From positions 24,580,078-24,644,077 of the forward strand of contig CM048748.1 in NCBI GenBank assembly GCA_026315105.1: a stretch of 64,000 bases of DNA, read 5' to 3'. This DNA is from Locusta migratoria. Taxonomy: Eukaryota > Arthropoda > Insecta > Orthoptera > Acrididae. Position 1 is the first letter of the stretch. Every line of letters begins with the position of its first letter. The notes under the pieces were generated by a model, which saw only the letters and a program-made list of their open reading frames with translations, had not been told where the DNA came from and ran no database searches. Position numbers and translations under genes: made by a program. Below are positions 54,401 through 64,000 of the stretch, piece by piece.

Positions 54401-57400
54401 TGGAGGAAAGGAGAAGGGGGCTTGTGTGCAGCGCGGAGATTCCGAGATGGAGGAAAGGGGGAGGGGGCTTGTGTGCAGCGCGGAGATTCCGAGATGGAGG
54501 AAAGGGGAAGGGGGCTTGTGTGCAGCGCGGAGATTCCGAGATGGAGGAAAGGGGAAGGGGGCTTGTGTGCAGCGCGGAGATTCCGAGATGGAGGAAAGGG
54601 GAAGGGGGCTTGTGTGCAGCGCGGAGATTCCGAGATGGAGGAAAGGGGAAGGGGGCTTGTGTGCAGCGCGGAGATTCCGAGATGGAGGAAAGGGGAAGGG
54701 GGCTTGTGTGCAGCGCGGAGATTCCGAGATGGAGGAAAGGGGAAGGGGGCTTGTGTGCAGCGCGGAGATTCCGAGATGGAGGAAAGGGGAAGGGGGCTTG
54801 TGTGCAGCGCGGAGATTCCGAGATGGAGGAAAGGGGAAGGGGGCTTGTGTGCAGCGCGGAGATTCCGAGATGGAGGAAAGGGGAAGGGGGCTTGTGTGCA
54901 GCGCGGAGATTCCGAGATGGAGGAAAGGGGAAGGGGGCTTGTGTGCAGCGCGGAGATTCCGAGATGGAGGAAAGGGGAAGGGGGCTTGTGTGCAGCGCAG
55001 AGATTCCGAGATGGAGGAAAGGGGAAGGGGGCTTGTGTGCAGCGCGGAGATTCCGAGATGGAGGAAAGGGGAAGGGGGCTTGTGTGCAGCGCGGAGATTC
55101 CGAGATGGAGGAAAGGGGAAGGGGGCTTGTGTGCAGCGCGGAGATTCCGAGATGGAGGAAAGGTGAAGGGGGCTTGTGTGCAGCGCGGAGATTCCGAGAT
55201 GGAGGAAAGGGGAAGGGGGCTTGTGTGCAGCGCGGAGATTCCGAGATGGAGGAAAGGGGAAGGGGGCTTGTGTGCAGCGCGGAGATTCCGAGATGGAGGA
55301 AAGGGGAAGGGGGCTTGTGTGCAGCGCGGAGATTCCGAGATGGAGGAAAGGGGAAGGGGGCTTGTGTGCAGCGCGGAGATTCCGAGATGGAGGAAAGGAG
55401 AAGGGGGCTTGTGTGCAGCGCGGAGATTCCGAGATGGAGGAAAGGAGAAGGGGGCTTGTGTGCAGCGCGGAGATTCCGAGATGGAGGAAAGGGGAAGGGG
55501 GCTTGTGTGCAGCGCGGAGATTCCGAGATGGAGGAAAGGGGAAGGGGGCTTGTGTGCAGCGCGGAGATTCCGAGATGGAGGAAAGGGGAAGGGGGCTTGT
55601 GTGCAGCGCGGAGATTCCGAGATGGAGGAAAGGGGAAGTGGGCTTGTGTGCAGCGCGGAGATTCCGAGATGGAGGAAAGGGGAAGGGGGCTTGTGTGCAG
55701 CGCGGAGATTCCGAGATGGAGGAAAGGGGAAGGGTTTTTGTGTGCAGCGCGGAGATTCCGAGATGGAGGAAAGGGGAAGGGGGCTTGTGTGCAGCGCGGA
55801 GATTCCGAGATGGAGGAAAGGGGAAGGGGGCTTGTGTGCAGCGCGGAGATTCCGAGATGGAGGAAAGGGGAAGGGGGCTTGGGTGCAGCGCGGAGATTCT
55901 GAGATGGAGGAAAGGGGAAGGGGGCTTGTGTGCAGCGTGGAGATTCCGAGATGGAGGAAAGGGGAAGGGGGCTTGTGTGCAGCGCGGAGATTCCGAGATG
56001 GAGGAAAGGGGAAGGGGGCTTGTGTGCAGCGCGGAGATTCCGAGATGGAGGAAAGGGGAAGGGGGCTTGTGTGCAGCGCGGAGATTCCGAGATGGAGGAA
56101 AGGAGAAGGGGGCTTGTGTGCAGCGCGGAGATTCCGAGATGGAGGAAAGGGGAAGGGGGCTTGTGTGCAGCGCGGAGATTCCGAGATGGAGGAAAGGAGA
56201 AGGGGGCTTGTGTGCAGCGCGGAGATTCCGAGATGGAGGAAAGGGGAAGGGGGCTTGTGTGCAACGCGGAGATTCCGAGATGGAGGAAAGGGGAAGGGGG
56301 CTTGTGTGCAGCGCGGAGATTCCGAGATGGAGGAAAGGGGAAGGGGGCTTGTGTGCAGCGCGGAGATTCCGAGATGGAGGAAAGGGGAAGGGGGCTTGTG
56401 TGCCGCGCGGAGATTCCGAGATGGAGGAAAGGAGAAGGGGGCTTGTGTGCAGCGCGGAGATTCTGAGATGGAGGAAAGGGGAAGGGGGCTTGTGTGCAGC
56501 GCGGAGATTCCGAGATGGAGGAAAGGGGAAGGGGGCTTGTGTGCAGCGCGGAGATTCCGAGATGGAGGAAAGGGGAAGGGGGCTTGTGTGCAGCGCGGAG
56601 ATTCCGAGATGGAGGAAAGGGGAAGGGGGCTTGTGTGCAGCGCGGAGATTCCGAGATGGAGGAAAGGGGAAGGGGGCTTGTGTGCAGCGCGGAGATTCCG
56701 AGATGGAGGAAAGGGGAAGGGGGCTTGTGTGCAGCGCGGAGATTCCGAGATGGAGGAAAGGGGAAGGGGGCTTGTGTGCAGCGCGGAGATTCCGAGATGG
56801 AGGAAAGGGGAAGGGGGCTTGTGTGCAGCGCGGAGATTCCGAGATGGAGGAAAGGGGAAGGGGGCTTGTGTGCAGCGCGGAGATTCCGAGATGGAGGAAA
56901 GGGGAAGGGGGCTTGTGTGCAGCGCGGAGATTCCGAGATGGAGGAAAGGGGAAGGGGGCTTGTGTGCAGCGCGGAGATTCCGAGATGGAGGAAAGGGGAA
57001 GGGGGCTTGTGTGCAGCGCGGAGATTCCGAGATGGAGGAAAGGGGAAGGGGGCTTGTGTGCAGCGCGGAGATTCCGAGATGGAGGAAAGGGGAAGGGGGC
57101 TTGTGTGCAGCGCGGAGATTCCGAGATGGAGGAAAGTGGAAGGGGGCTTGTGTGCAGCGCGGAGATTCCGAGATGGAGGACAGGGGAAGGGGGCTTGTGT
57201 AAGCGCGGAGATTCCGAGATGGAGGAAAGGGGAAGGGGGCTTGTGTGCAGCGCGGAGATTCCGAGATGGAGGAAAGGGGAAGGGGGCTTGTGTGCAGCGC
57301 GGAGATTCCGAGATGGAGGAAAGGGGAAGGGGGCTTGTGTGCAGCGCGGAGATTCCGAGATGGAGGAAAGGGGAAGGGGGCTTGTGTGCAGCGCGGAGAT

Positions 57401-57610
57401 TCCGAGATGGAGGAAAGGGGAAGGGGGCTTGTGTGCAGCGCAGAGATTCCGAGATGGAGGAAAGGGGAAGGGGGCTTGTGTGCAGCGCGGAGATTCCGAG
57501 ATGGAGGAAAGGGGAAGGGGGCTTGTGTGCAGCGCGGAGATTCCGAGATGGAGGAAAGGGGAAGGGGGCTTGTGTGCAGCGCGGAGATTCCGAGATGGAG
57601 GAAAGGTGAA
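48420..57610 (+). repeat. Higher-order block family marked by TGTAAGCG in the 47-bp array
   Basis: A run of neighbouring markers (CCAAGATGG, GAGATTGAGG, AAAGTGGAAGG, TTGTGTAAGC, GCGCAGAG, CCGAAATGG, AAAGGTGAAGG) recurs in nearly the same order. TTGTGTAAGC starts at 48691, 50852, 53718 and 57195. Spacings of 2,161, 2,866 and 3,477 equal 46, 61 and 74 units minus the one-base loss in the marker itself. The last copy lacks some markers. Confidence 0.9.
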
Positions 57611-59069
57611 GGGGGCTTGTGTGCAGCGCGGAGATTCCGAGATGGAGGAAAGGGGAAGGGGGCTTGTGTGCAGCGCGGAGATTCCGAGATGGAGGAAAGG
57701 GGAAGGGGGCTTGTGTGCAGCGCGGAGATTCCGAGATGGAGGAAAGGGGAAGGGGGCTTGTGTGCAGCGCGGAGATTCCGAGATGGAGGAAAGGGGAAGG
57801 GGGCTTGTGTGCAGCGCGGAGATTCCGAGATGGAGGAAAGGGGAAGGGGGCTTGTGTGCAGCGCGGAGATTCCGAGATGGAGGAAAGGGGAAGGGGGCTT
57901 GTGTGCAGCGCGGAGATTCCGAGATGGAGGAAAGGGGAAGGGGGCTTGTGTGCAGCGCGGAGATTCCGAGATGGAGGAAAGGGGAAGGGGGCTTGTGTGC
58001 AGCGCGGAGATTCCGAGATGGAGGAAAGGGGAAGGGGGCTTGTGTGCAGCGCGGTGATTCCGAGATGGAGGAAAGGGGAAGGGGGCTTGTGTGCAGCGCG
58101 GAGATTCCGAGATGGAGGAAAGGGGAAGGGGGCTTGTGTGCAGCGCGGAGATTCCGAGATGGAGGAAAGGGGAAGGGGGCTTGTGTGCAGCGCGGAGATT
58201 CCGAGATGGAGGAAAGGGGAAGGGGGCTTGTGTGCAGCGCGGAGATTCCGAGATGGAGGAAAGGAGAAGGGGGCTTGTGTGCAGCGCGGAGATTCCGAGA
58301 TGGAGGAAAGGTGAAGGGGGCTTGTGTGCAGCGCGGAGATTCCGAGATGGAGGAAAGGGGAAGGGGGCTTGTGTGCAGCGCGGAGATTCCGAGATGGAGG
58401 AAAGGGGAAGGGGGCTTGTGTGCAGCGCGGAGATTCCGAGATGGAGGAAAGGGGAAGGGGGCTTGTGTGCAGCGCGGAGATTCCGAGATGGAGGAAAGGG
58501 GAAGGGGGCTTGTGTGCAGCGCGGAGATTCCGAGATGGAGGAAAGGGGAAGGGGGCTTGTGTGCAGCGAGGAGATTCCGAGATGGAGGAAAGGGGAAGGG
58601 GGCTTGTGTGCAGCGCGGAGATTCCGAGATGGAGGAAAGGGGAAGGGGGCTTGTGTGCAGCGCGGAGATTCCGAGATGGAGGAAAGGGGAAGGGGGCTTG
58701 TGTGCAGCGCGGAGATTCCGAGATGGAGGAAAGGGGAAGGGGGCTTGTGTGCAGCGCGGAGATTCCGAGATGGAGGAAAGGAGAAGGGGGCTTGTGTGCA
58801 GCGCGGAGATTCCGAGATGGAAGAAAGGGGAAGGGGGCTTGTGTGCAGCGCGGAGATTCCGAGATGGAGGAAAGGAGAAGGGGGCTTGTGTGCAGCGCGG
58901 AGATTCCGAGATGGAGGAAAGGGGATGGGGGCTTGTGTGCAGCGCGGAGATTCCGAGATGGAGGAAAGGGGAAGGGGGCTTGTGTGCAGCGCGGAGATTC
59001 CGAGATGGAGGAAAGGGGAAGGGGGCTTGTGTGCAGCGCGGAGATTCCGAGATGGAGGAAAGGGGAAGG

Positions 59070-62050
59070 GGGCTTGTGTGCAGCACGGAGATTCCGAGAT
59101 GGAGGAAAGGGGAAGGGGGCTTGTGTGCAGCGCGGAGATTCCGAGATGGAGGAAAGGAGAAGGGGGCTTGTGTGCAGCGCGGAGATTCCGAGATGGAGGA
59201 AAGGGGAAGGGGGCTTGTGTGCAGCGCAGAGATTCCGAGTAGGAGGAAAGGGGAAGGGGGCTTGTGTGCAGCGCGGAGATTCCGAGATGGAGGAAAGGGG
59301 AAGGGGGCTTGTGTGCAGCGCGGAGATTCCGAGATGGAGGAAAGGGGAAGGGGGCTTGTGTGCAGCGCGGGGATTCCGAGATGGAGGAAAGGGGAAGGGG
59401 GCTTGTGTGCAGCGCGGAGATTCCGAGATGGAGGAAAGGAGAAGGGGGCTTGTGTGCAGCGCGGAGATTCCGAGATGGAGGAAAGGGGAAGGGGGCTTGT
59501 GTGCAGCGCGGAGATTCCGAGATGGAGGAAAGGGGAAGGGGGCTTGTGTGCAGCGCGGAGATTCCGAGATGGAGGAAAGGGGAAGGAGGCTTGTGTGCAG
59601 CGCGGAGATTCCGAGATGGAGGAAAGGGGAAGGGGGCTTGTGTGCAGCGTGGAGATTCCGAGATGGAGGAAAGGGGAAGGGGGCTTGTGTGCAGCGCGGA
59701 GATTCCGAGATGGAGGAATGGAGAAGGGGGCTTGTGTGCAGCGCGGAGATTCCGAGATGGAGGAAAGGGGAAGGGGGCTTGTGTGCAGCGCGGAGATTCC
59801 GAGATGGAGGAAAGGGGAAGGGGGCTTGTGTGCAGTGCGGAGATTCCGAGATGGAGGAAAGGAGAAGAGGGCTTGTGTGCAGCGCGGAGATTCCGAGATG
59901 GAGGAAAGGGGAAGGGGGCTTGTGTGCAGCGCGGAGATTCCGAGATGGAGGAAAGGGGAAGGGGGCTTGTGTGCAGCGCGGAGATTCCGAGATGGAGGAA
60001 AGGGGAAGGGGGCTTGTGTGCAGCGCGGAGATTCCGAGATGGAGGAAAGGGGAAGGGGGCTTGTGTGCAGCGCGGAGATTCCGAGATGGAGGAAAGGGGA
60101 AGGGGGCTTGTGTGCAGCGCGGAGATTCCGAGATGGAGGAAAGGGGAAGGGGGCTTCAGCGCGGAGATTCCGAGATGGAGGAAAGGGGAAGGGGGCTTGT
60201 GTGCAGCGGGGAGATTCCGAGATGGAGGAAAGGAGAAGGGGGCTTGTGTGCAGCGCGGAGATTCCGAGATGGAGGAAAGGGGAAGGGGGCTTGTGTGCAG
60301 CGCGGAGATTCCGAGATGGAGGAAAGGGGAAGGGGGCTTGTGTGCAGCGCGGAGATTCCGAGATGGAGGAAAGGGGAAGGGGGCTTGTGTGCAGCGCGGA
60401 GATTCCGAGATGGAGGAAAGGAGAAGGGGGCTTGTGTGCAGCGCGGAGATTCCGAGATGGAGGAAAGGGGAAGGGGGCTTGTGTGCAGCGCGGAGATTCC
60501 GAGATGGAGGAAAGGGGAAGGGGGCTTGTGTGCAGCGCGGAGATTCCGAGATGGAGGAAAGGAGAAGGGGGCTTGTGTGCAGCGCGGAGATTCCGAGATG
60601 GAAGAAAGGGGAAGGGGGCTTGTGTGCAGCGCGGAGATTCCGAGATGGAGGAAAGGAGAAGGGGGCTTGTGTGCAGCGCGGAGATTCCGAGATGGAGGAA
60701 AGGGGAAGGGGGCTTGTGTGCAGCGCGGAGATTCCGAGATGGAGGAAAGGGGAAGGGGGCTTGTGTGCAGCGCGGAGATTCCGAGATGGAGGAAAGGGGA
60801 AGGGGGCTTGTGTGCAGCGCGGAGATTCCGAGATGGAGGAAAGGGGAAGGGGGCTTGTGTGCAGCACGGAGATTCCGAGATGGAGGAAAGGGGAAGGGGG
60901 CTTGTGTGCAGCGCGGAGATTCCGAGATGGAGGAAAGGAGAAGGGGGCTTGTGTGCAGCGCGGAGATTCCGAGATGGAGGAAAGGGGAAGGGGGCTTGTG
61001 TGCAGCGCAGAGATTCCGAGTAGGAGGAAAGGGGAAGGGGGCTTGTGTGCAGCGCGGAGATTCCGAGATGGAGGAAAGGGGAAGGGGGCTTGTGTGCAGC
61101 GCGGAGATTCCGAGATGGAGGAAAGGGGAAGGGGGCTTGTGTGCAGCGCGGGGATTCCGAGATGGAGGAAAGGGGAAGGGGGCTTGTGTGCAGCGCGGAG
61201 ATTCCGAGATGGAGGAAAGGAGAAGGGGGCTTGTGTGCAGCGCGGAGATTCCGAGATGGAGGAAAGGGGAAGGGGGCTTGTGTGCAGCGCGGAGATTCCG
61301 AGATGGAGGAAAGGGGAAGGGGGCTTGTGTGCAGCGCGGAGATTCCGAGATGGAGGAAAGGGGAAGGAGGCTTGTGTGCAGCGCGGAGATTCCGAGATGG
61401 AGGAAAGGGGAAGGGGGCTTGTGTGCAGCGTGGAGATTCCGAGATGGAGGAAAGGGGAAGGGGGCTTGTGTGCAGCGCGGAGATTCCGAGATGGAGGAAT
61501 GGAGAAGGGGGCTTGTGTGCAGCGCGGAGATTCCGAGATGGAGGAAAGGGGAAGGGGGCTTGTGTGCAGCGCGGAGATTCCGAGATGGAGGAAAGGGGAA
61601 GGGGGCTTGTGTGCAGTGCGGAGATTCCGAGATGGAGGAAAGGAGAAGAGGGCTTGTGTGCAGCGCGGAGATTCCGAGATGGAGGAAAGGGGAAGGGGGC
61701 TTGTGTGCAGCGCGGAGATTCCGAGATGGAGGAAAGGGGAAGGGGGCTTGTGTGCAGCGCGGAGATTCCGAGATGGAGGAAAGGGGAAGGGGGCTTGTGT
61801 GCAGCGCGGAGATTCCGAGATGGAGGAAAGGGGAAGGGGGCTTGTGTGCAGCGCGGAGATTCCGAGATGGAGGAAAGGGGAAGGGGGCTTGTGTGCAGCG
61901 CGGAGATTCCGAGATGGAGGAAAGGGGAAGGGGGCTTGTGTGCAGCGCGGAGATTCCGAGATGGAGGAAAGGGGAAGGGGGCTTGTGTGCAGCGGGGAGA
62001 TTCCGAGATGGAGGAAAGGAGAAGGGGGCTTGTGTGCAGCGCGGAGATTC
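59070..62050 (+). repeat. 38-unit duplicated block at the right end of the 47-bp array
   Basis: CAGCACGG at 59081 and 60862, CCGAGTAGG ending near 59241 and 61022, GGAATGGAG near 59716 and 61497, and AGAAGAGGG near 59872 and 61653 are 1,781 bases apart. After the 5-base loss near 60155, AGCGGGGAG at 60205 and 61991 is 1,786 apart (38 units exactly). The loss therefore happened in one copy after duplication. Confidence 0.9.
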
Positions 62051-62535
62051 CGAGATGGAGGAAAGGGGAAGGGGGCTTGTGTGCAGCGCGGAGATTCCGA
62101 GATGGAGGAAAGGGGAAGGGGGCTTGTGTGCAGCGCGGAGATTCCGAGATGGAGGAAAGGGGAAGGGGGCTTGTGTGCAGCGCGGAGATTCCGAGATGGA
62201 GGAAAGGAGAAGGGGGCTTGTGTGCAGCGCGGAGATTCCGAGATGGAGGAAAGGGGAAGGGGGCTTGTGTGCAGCGCGGAGATTCCGAGATGGAGGAAAG
62301 GGGAAGGGGGCTTGTGTGCAGCGCGGAGATTCCGAGATGGAGGAAAGGAGAAGGGGGCTTGTGTGCAGCCCGGAGATTCCGAGATGGAGGAAAGGGGAAG
62401 GGGGCTTGTGTGCAGCGCGGAGATTCCGAGATGGAGGAAAGGGGAAGGGGGCTTGTGTGCAGCGCGGAGATTCCGAGATGGAGGAAAGGGGAAGGGGGCT
62501 TGTGTGCAGCGCGGAGATTCCGAGATGGAGGAAAG

Positions 62536-64000
62536 AGGGACGAGAGGGTTGGTGAACAGGAGAGAGCAGAGAGAGGGGGGCCGGAATCAAAGTTGTTAAG
62601 ATGGGCAGAGATCGGCTGTTGTCTCTGTTCATAGGGGTGAGTTATTTATGTCAGCTTCTGTGCCGAGAACAGCTACCCAATCTGTTTAAACAAGATCAAT
62701 AATTAATCTGTAGTTTTGCCAGTCTATTAATCCGCATATGATGACGTGAAAATATATTTAAACAAACATAAATTAAACCTCTGAATAACCAACAAAAAGG
62801 AATCTAAGATAAAGAAATGGTTCACTCACGAAATAATTCTTTATAAATGGAGTTTAATACTCATTTTGGACATGGAAATGTAGTGGTGGTCCTACTTTAT
62901 ACAACGGTAAATAACTGAATATTTCCCCAACTATTGTTCATCAGAGACACAATAAGTATCACATGCACTCGAGTGTAAAAGTTCACACATGCCTGTCTCT
63001 TCAAATCACAAATTAGTAACGCGGCTTCAGACCGCACACCGTCACAACCTCTCACAACCACGTCGAAGTTACGAGTCCCTTCCCAAGCTTTCGAAAGCAT
63101 GTTGTCTCTCCTCCCAAAACTGTATCCTTCCGCGCATCCTAACGCTTCATCTTTAAAATACAATTTCCATTCCTAATTATTTTACATTACAAAATCACAG
63201 AATTGAATGCTTTGACCCCTCCCTGCAGAGGTTATTTACATTTAAGTAACAAATATATATATTTAACAATAATAAAAAACGTTTGAGCCTGAAGCTCTTT
63301 GCTCAGATAGCCAGTAAGCATGGAGTCTCACTGTTCAAATACACAGTCGCCATTGAAATATAGTTACACAATTAATTTTTGATTTATCATGGATTTTATG
63401 TAACTATATTCAGTTCATGTCCACCAATACATGTAATTGTTTATATAAAAATTATCTGCTGCATATCTACTATTTTTAGTCGGCCATGAGATATTTAATT
63501 GGCAGTCTACAACACAAAAAACTAACGTTACTAATAATAATATTAAATATAATAAAATACAAATATAAATGTAATGTGCTTTGCTGGGTTCATGTTTTGC
63601 GTTTCTGTGGTTGAATCTATGTTCTGACACAAGAATATTACTACCTCAACGAAAGCAGAACAAGAGAGTAAAACAAAGTTTATTGAAAGAATACGGAAAT
63701 AAAGTGGTATGTCTTTTAAGATAGGTAGCGTGGTGCAATGCTCCCCGTTTGCTTCTTAATTTGTTACTGGTGAACACTACGTATCAATAATGGTAATATA
63801 ATATCATTATAGTACTGAAATTTGTCGGTTTTTATCTGCAAGGGATATTCAAATTGTAATTACGGTTTTAATTCTCCCAAGTGTCCTGAATCCATTCATA
63901 TAATTATATTTGACATATGGTCATTCCCTGATTTTGTATGGAATTTTAGAATAACGTATGTGGCTGTATTGTATTTCAGTTGCTCGCTCATCGTCGTTTC
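62536..64000. other. Right flank of the satellite, AT-rich, no gene recognised
   Basis: A minus frame of 88 codons (62897-63163) and one of 71 (63415-63630) have no recognisable motif. A small inverted repeat ATATAGTTACA/TGTAACTATAT lies near 63358-63408. No mobile-element end is identified. Confidence 0.5.

Larger units (their letters stand above)
35844..62535 (+). repeat. 47-bp satellite array, about 568 units (26.7 kb)
   Basis: The unit runs from GCTTGTGTGCAGCGCGGAGA through TTCCGAGATGG to GAGGAAAGGGGAAGGGG. By count it has 23 G, 11 A, 7 T and 6 C (62% GC, strong G excess on the plus strand). Most units differ by zero to two bases; a common variant has AAAGGAGAAGG. Indels are rare: -1 in units near 48500, 48697, 50858, 53723 and 57200, and -5 near 60155. 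Rare variants recur at exact unit multiples, showing block duplications. No stop codon occurs in any of six frames of the consensus, so frames of up to 7,153 codons result. I interpret these as non-coding. Confidence 0.98.

Noticed and set aside
41171..62632. A 7,153-codon minus-strand protein and many similar plus/minus frames across the 47-bp array
   Set aside because: The unit is stop-free in six frames and the frames cycle every three units; units carry stop-making changes freely, and both strands give equally long frames. This is a satellite, not a gene.

Overview
This window looks like animal repeat-rich DNA, very probably insect and perhaps orthopteran (locust or grasshopper type). The evidence is an AT-rich background, many short elements with tRNA-like heads, RTE-type LINEs with (CAA)n tails, piggyBac and Tc1/mariner remnants, and two satellite arrays. 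The orthopteran guess rests on remembered repeat families, not on a search. I find no convincing host protein gene, no rRNA and no intact tRNA gene. The one possible host coding element is a 47-codon open frame at 33527-33670.

Layout. 1-2490: tRNA-headed repeats, one enclosed by 38-bp inverted repeats. 2491-7131: a dispersed repeat present in several copies, one carrying a 36-copy array of a 43-bp unit and another carrying the single-copy form of that unit; two copies form a large inverted repeat. 5866-6036, 8013-8303 and 13663-13911: foldback (MITE-like) elements. 12062-13224: a decayed piggyBac-like element with TTAA at both ends. 13573-14945: nested SINEs. 18735-25115: two RTE-type LINE copies tail to tail, bounded by three (TA)n tracts. 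27119-33018: a 2.25-kb inverted-repeat transposon interrupted by a Tc1/mariner element, plus SINEs. 34491-35384: the 3' end of a second, jockey/CR1-type LINE. 35844-62535: about 568 tandem copies of a 47-bp unit (26.7 kb, about 42% of the window). 62536-64000: AT-rich flank.

Two observations stand out. First, short motifs at 13766-13799 (-), 13837-13869 (+), 25647-25679 (+) and 26797-26830 (+) match the catalytic core of a minimal type I hammerhead ribozyme: CTGANGA, a stem II whose sequence differs between sites while pairing is kept, then GAAAC and a short palindrome as helix III. In one foldback element both arms carry the core facing outward, and related variant cores occur in two more foldbacks. 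Second, the 47-bp array has clear higher-order structure. Blocks of 53, 23, 46, 61, 74, about 181 and 38 units were copied within it, as shown by shared rare variants at exact offsets. The unit has no stop codon in any of six frames, so it yields enormous but probably meaningless open frames (up to 7,153 codons).

All recognisable transposon genes here are broken by nonsense codons, frameshifts or internal deletions.
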